Shown piece after piece: positions 8,847 through 11,439 of a stretch of DNA of 11,439 nt (the stretch's first letter is position 1; each line of letters starts with the position of its first letter). The translations under genes were made by a program, and so were the position numbers. A model generated the notes under the pieces. That model ran no database searches. It had not been told where the DNA came from and saw only the letters and a program-made list of their open reading frames with translations. Location of the stretch: the NCBI GenBank assembly GCA_020249025.1, contig JADCGM010000203.1, positions 1-11,439 of the forward strand, given 5' to 3'. Origin of the DNA: Alphaproteobacteria bacterium (GTDB lineage: Bacteria; Pseudomonadota; Alphaproteobacteria; Sphingomonadales; Sphingomonadaceae).

Positions 8847-10928
8847 TCACGCCGCCTCCACCTCCACCGGCGTTCCCGTCAGTGCCGCATTGCCGCTGAC
8901 CGGATCGAGGCGCGCCCGGTCGGTGAGGTCGTTGATGCTCACCCCCGGCTTCTCGGCGGCGACGGACAGTTTCACGCCCTTGCGGCCATGGCCGAAGCCG
9001 TGGGGCAGCGAGACGACGCCCGGCATCACGTCGTCGGTGATCTCGACGGCCACGCTGACCTCGCCGACGCGGGAGCGCACGCGCACCGTAGCCCCGGCGC
9101 CGATGCCGCGCGCGGCGGCGTCGTCGGGGTGGATCATCAGTGTGCAGCGATCGGGGCCCTTCAGGAGGCGGCGGCTGTTGTGGAGCCAGCTGTTGTTGTT
9201 GCGGACATGCCGCCGCCCGATCAGCCGCAGGCCCGGCTCGGGCGGCGCGGCGAGCGCGGCCGCCAGCCGGTCGAGATCGGCGAGCAGCTTTTCGGGCGCG
9301 CAGGCGATGCGCTTGTTGGCGGTGCGCAGCCGCGCCGGCAGCGCGCCCGCCTCCAGCGCCCCGAGATCGAGGCCGTGGGGATGCGCCTCGACCTCGGCGA
9401 GCGTCAGCCCGCGTGGGGACCGCTGGAGCATGGCATCGAGCGTTTCGCGCGGCGGGCGGATGTTGGGGAGCGTCTGCCCGGTCGCACCGGCCAGCGCCCG
9501 CGCCAGCTCGGCGACGATTTCCCAATCGGCCTTCGCCCCCGGTGTCATCTCCAGCACCGGCGGCGAATAATTGGCGAAGTTGCGCACCGCGATGGGCGCA
9601 AGGAACAGCGGATAGTGATCCTTCTCCAGCGGCCCGCAGGGCGGCAGGATGTAGTGCGCATGCCGCGTCGTCGCGGTCACATACATGTCGACCGAGACCA
9701 TGAGGTCGAGGCCCGCCAGCGCGCGGTCGAGCAGGCCGCCGTCGGGGTTGGACAGCACCGGATTGCCCGCGACCGTGACGAGCGCGCGGATCTGGCCCTC
9801 GCCCGGCGTCAGGATCTCCTCGGCCAGCGTCGCCACCGGGAATTCGCCGATGACCTCGGGATGCCCCGACACCCGGCTGGCAAAGCGGCCGTAGGTGCCC
9901 GGCCCCGAGCCGCCGACGATGTCGACCGCCGGCTGGCTGAACATCGCGCCGCCCTCGCGGTCGAGGTTGCCGGTGGCGATGTTGAGAAGCTGGATGAGCC
10001 ACTGGTTGAGGCTGCCGAAGGCGGCGACCGAGACGCCCATCCGCCCGTAGACGATGGCGGGTGCGCCGGAGCCCAGTTCGGCGGCCAGCCCCCGGATCGT
10101 GTCCGCCGCGATCCCAGAGGCCGCGGCGCAGGCCTCCAGATCGAAGCCGCGCAGTGCGCTCCACGCCGCGTCCCAGCCGTCGTCGAGCATCGGCGCCAGC
10201 CGCCCGGGACGGACGAGGCCGCCCTCATCAAGCGCGAGCAGCAGCGCGACGAAGAAGGCCGCATCCATGCCGGGGCGGATGAAGTGATGCGCGTCGGCGA
10301 TCTTCGCGGTCTCGGTCCGGCGCGGGTCGACGACGACGAGCTTGCCGCCGCGCGCCTGCAACGCCTCGATCCGCTTCTTGACGTCGGGCACCGTCCACAC
10401 GCTGCCGTTCGAGGCCAGCGGATTGCCGCCGACGATGAGCATCATCTGGGTGCGATCGATGTCGGGGATCGGGAACAGCGCATTGTGCCCGTACATCCAC
10501 ATCTGCACGAGCTGGTGCGGGATCTGGTCGACGGTCGAGGCCGAATAGATGCCCTGGCAGCCGAGCGCCCTCTTCAGCAGCGGCGTCTGCGTCGAGGTCG
10601 CGTAATTGTGCGCATTGGGATTGCCGACATAGAGCGTCGCCGCACCCCCGGCGGCGCGGAGGGCGGCGAAGCGCGCCCCGATCTCGGCATAGGCCTCGTC
10701 CCAGCCGATCTCGACCCAGTCCTCGCCGACGCGCTTCACCGGCGTGCGCAGCCGGTCGGGGTCGTCCTGAAGATCGGCGATGGCGGTCGCCTTGGGGCAG
10801 ATATGGCCGCGCGACAGCGGGTTATCGGGATCGCCCTTGATCGAGAGGACGGTCCGCCCCTCGGTCTCGATCAGCAGCCCGCAATTGGCTTCGCACAGAT
10901 GGCAGGTGCGCGTGTGGACGCGGCGCAT
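8847..10928 (-). CDS. Molybdopterin oxidoreductase family protein, substrate unknown
   Basis: This 693-residue protein belongs to the DMSO reductase / formate dehydrogenase superfamily (COG0243), which binds molybdenum bis-guanine dinucleotide. The N-terminus has a 4Fe-4S motif (Cys9, Cys12, Cys16, Cys44: CHLCEANC...CPKA). Cofactor-binding segments include VGGNPLASNGS (166-176), VVVDPRRTETAKIAD (198-212) and TVAGNPVLSNPDG (385-397). A C-terminal molydopterin-dinucleotide-binding domain (about 565-693) includes NNNSWLHNSRRL (577-588), the MIHPDDAAARG segment and LPHGFGHGR. There is no twin-arginine leader, so it is probably cytoplasmic. The active-site segment GIYSASTVDQIP (126-137) has no cysteine or selenocysteine where formate dehydrogenases carry the Mo ligand. 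The start at 10928 is chosen because GGGGAGGG precedes it and the Fe-S motif begins 8 residues later; the open frame extends to 11216, but that stretch is non-homologous and would overlap the divergent gene. No electron-transfer subunit or maturation gene is adjacent. Confidence 0.9.
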   Translation of the reverse strand: MRRVHTRTCHLCEANCGLLIETEGRTVLSIKGDPDNPLSRGHICPKATAIADLQDDPDRLRTPVKRVGEDWVEIGWDEAYAEIGARFAALRAAGGAATLYVGNPNAHNYATSTQTPLLKRALGCQGIYSASTVDQIPHQLVQMWMYGHNALFPIPDIDRTQMMLIVGGNPLASNGSVWTVPDVKKRIEALQARGGKLVVVDPRRTETAKIADAHHFIRPGMDAAFFVALLLALDEGGLVRPGRLAPMLDDGWDAAWSALRGFDLEACAAASGIAADTIRGLAAELGSGAPAIVYGRMGVSVAAFGSLNQWLIQLLNIATGNLDREGGAMFSQPAVDIVGGSGPGTYGRFASRVSGHPEVIGEFPVATLAEEILTPGEGQIRALVTVAGNPVLSNPDGGLLDRALAGLDLMVSVDMYVTATTRHAHYILPPCGPLEKDHYPLFLAPIAVRNFANYSPPVLEMTPGAKADWEIVAELARALAGATGQTLPNIRPPRETLDAMLQRSPRGLTLAEVEAHPHGLDLGALEAGALPARLRTANKRIACAPEKLLADLDRLAAALAAPPEPGLRLIGRRHVRNNNSWLHNSRRLLKGPDRCTLMIHPDDAAARGIGAGATVRVRSRVGEVSVAVEITDDVMPGVVSLPHGFGHGRKGVKLSVAAEKPGVSINDLTDRARLDPVSGNAALTGTPVEVEAA

Positions 10929-10934
10929 CGCGAT

Positions 10935-10942
10935 CCCTCCCC
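10935..10942 (-). promoter_or_regulatory. Ribosome binding site fixing the start of the molybdoenzyme gene
   Basis: GGGGAGGG on the minus strand lies 6 bases before the ATG at 10928. It decides between this start and the much longer open frame reaching 11216. Confidence 0.65.
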
Positions 10943-10985
10943 TTTTGCCCGCAGCGTCCACGCAGGCGCCGGCGCGGTCAACCCG

Positions 10986-10997
10986 CCGCAATTGCGG
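10986..10997. promoter_or_regulatory. 12-bp perfect palindrome in the divergent intergenic region, candidate operator
   Basis: CCGCAATTGCGG is a perfect inverted repeat in the 101-base gap between the divergent molybdoenzyme and phosphatase-family genes. It ends 32 bases before the ATG at 11030. On the minus strand it lies 4 bases upstream of a TTGACC (10981-10976) that could be a -35 element, although no good -10 follows. Its AT core stands out in a GC-rich gap. A dimeric regulator site is possible; no known operator is recognised. Confidence 0.35.
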
Positions 10998-11029
10998 AGC
11001 CGCCGCGCGCGGACTACCTCGGCTGTCGC

Positions 11030-11439
11030 ATGACGCGCGCGCACCCCCATCCCGGCACCATCCGAGTCGCGAGCTACAACATCCGCAAGGCGATCTGCGC
11101 CGACCGCCGCCGCCGGCCTGACCGCATCCTCGCCATCCTTGCCGAGGTCGATGCCGACATCGTCGCGCTGCAGGAGGCCGACCGCCGCTTCGGCGCACGC
11201 CAGTCGGCGCTGCCACCCGAACTCATCGCCGCGCACAGCGATTACCGCCCCGTCGCCTTCGACGTCCGCCATGGCAGCCTCGGCTGGCACGGCAATGCGC
11301 TGCTTGTCCGCCGCGGGATCGAGTTGGCGGCGGCCGCGCCGCTCACCCTGCCGACGCTGGAGCCGCGCGGCGCGGTCCGCGCCGACCTTCTCGTCGATGG
11401 CCGGCCGCTGCGGGTGATCGGCATGCATCTCGACCTCTC
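11030..11439 (+). CDS. Endonuclease/exonuclease/phosphatase family protein, 3' end cut off by the window
   Basis: The first 136 codons are visible and the frame is still open at the window edge. The EEP fold uses a divalent metal to cleave phosphodiester or phosphoester bonds. The family hallmarks visible are VASYNIRK (13-20) with the metal-site Asn17; DADIVALQEAD (41-51) with Glu49, the usual Mg ligand; GWHGNALLVRR (85-95); EPRGAV (111-116); and GMHLDL (131-136) with a His resembling the conserved H-L-D-L motif. The catalytic DxN and SDH motifs would lie beyond the window. The ATG at 11030 is the only suitable start before the conserved domain; no clear Shine-Dalgarno precedes it. There is no signal peptide. 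Relatives of this short type are often annotated simply as endonuclease or metal-dependent hydrolase, and the substrate cannot be told. It is divergent from the molybdoenzyme gene. Confidence 0.88.
   Translation, partial: MTRAHPHPGTIRVASYNIRKAICADRRRRPDRILAILAEVDADIVALQEADRRFGARQSALPPELIAAHSDYRPVAFDVRHGSLGWHGNALLVRRGIELAAAAPLTLPTLEPRGAVRADLLVDGRPLRVIGMHLDL

Noticed and set aside
8988..11033. Long open frame of 681 codons on the plus strand, antisense to the molybdoenzyme gene
   Set aside because: It is a shadow of a well-supported molybdopterin oxidoreductase. It has no recognisable motifs and no convincing ribosome binding site.
10929..11216. N-terminal extension of the molybdoenzyme up to 11216
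   Set aside because: The extra 96 residues are low-complexity Arg/Gly/Ser/Pro sequence. They overlap the divergent EEP gene and precede a good ribosome binding site at 10935-10942 with an ATG 8 residues before the first Fe-S cysteine.

Overview
This window is very GC-rich (roughly 70% by eye) and densely packed. Most same-strand neighbours overlap by 4 bases in ATGA, GTGA or TTGA junctions. Gene content, gene order and protein signatures fit an alphaproteobacterium, most likely of the order Sphingomonadales. This placement comes from reading the proteins and was not computed.

Layout: (1) Bases 1-2493, plus strand, hold the end of a type II secretion system (T2SS) operon. It contains the 3' part of gspL, then gspM, gspN and a small predicted lipoprotein of unknown function, all in overlapping frames. 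(2) Bases 2494-8733, minus strand, read from the high-coordinate end, hold glyQ and glyS (the two subunits of the heterotetrameric glycyl-tRNA synthetase). After a 143-base gap carrying a hairpin repeat comes ppdK (pyruvate, phosphate dikinase), and then a small cysteine-rich lipoprotein coupled to ppdK. The two convergent groups meet with no spacer: their stop codons abut as the palindrome TAGCTA at 2491-2496. (3) Bases 8847-10928, minus strand, hold a cytoplasmic molybdopterin oxidoreductase with an N-terminal 4Fe-4S motif and no visible partner subunit. (4) From 11030, plus strand, an endonuclease/exonuclease/phosphatase-family gene starts divergently and runs off the window.

How the genes relate: GspL, GspM and GspN are inner-membrane parts of the T2SS, and the lipoprotein after gspN may belong to the same envelope machine. 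GlyQS charges tRNA-Gly. PpdK interconverts pyruvate and phosphoenolpyruvate. The molybdoenzyme and the phosphatase-family protein look independent of the rest.

Most of the window is ordinary core genome. I see no phage, transposon, CRISPR, RNA gene or defence system. The points worth a second look are the two unrecognised lipoproteins, the zero-gap convergent junction, the G-rich tract over the likely glyQ promoter, the palindrome in the divergent promoter region and the unusual active-site segment of the molybdoenzyme. No stretch longer than 300 bases lacks a gene. The longest gaps are 5637-5779, 8734-8846 and 10929-11029, and each is described below.
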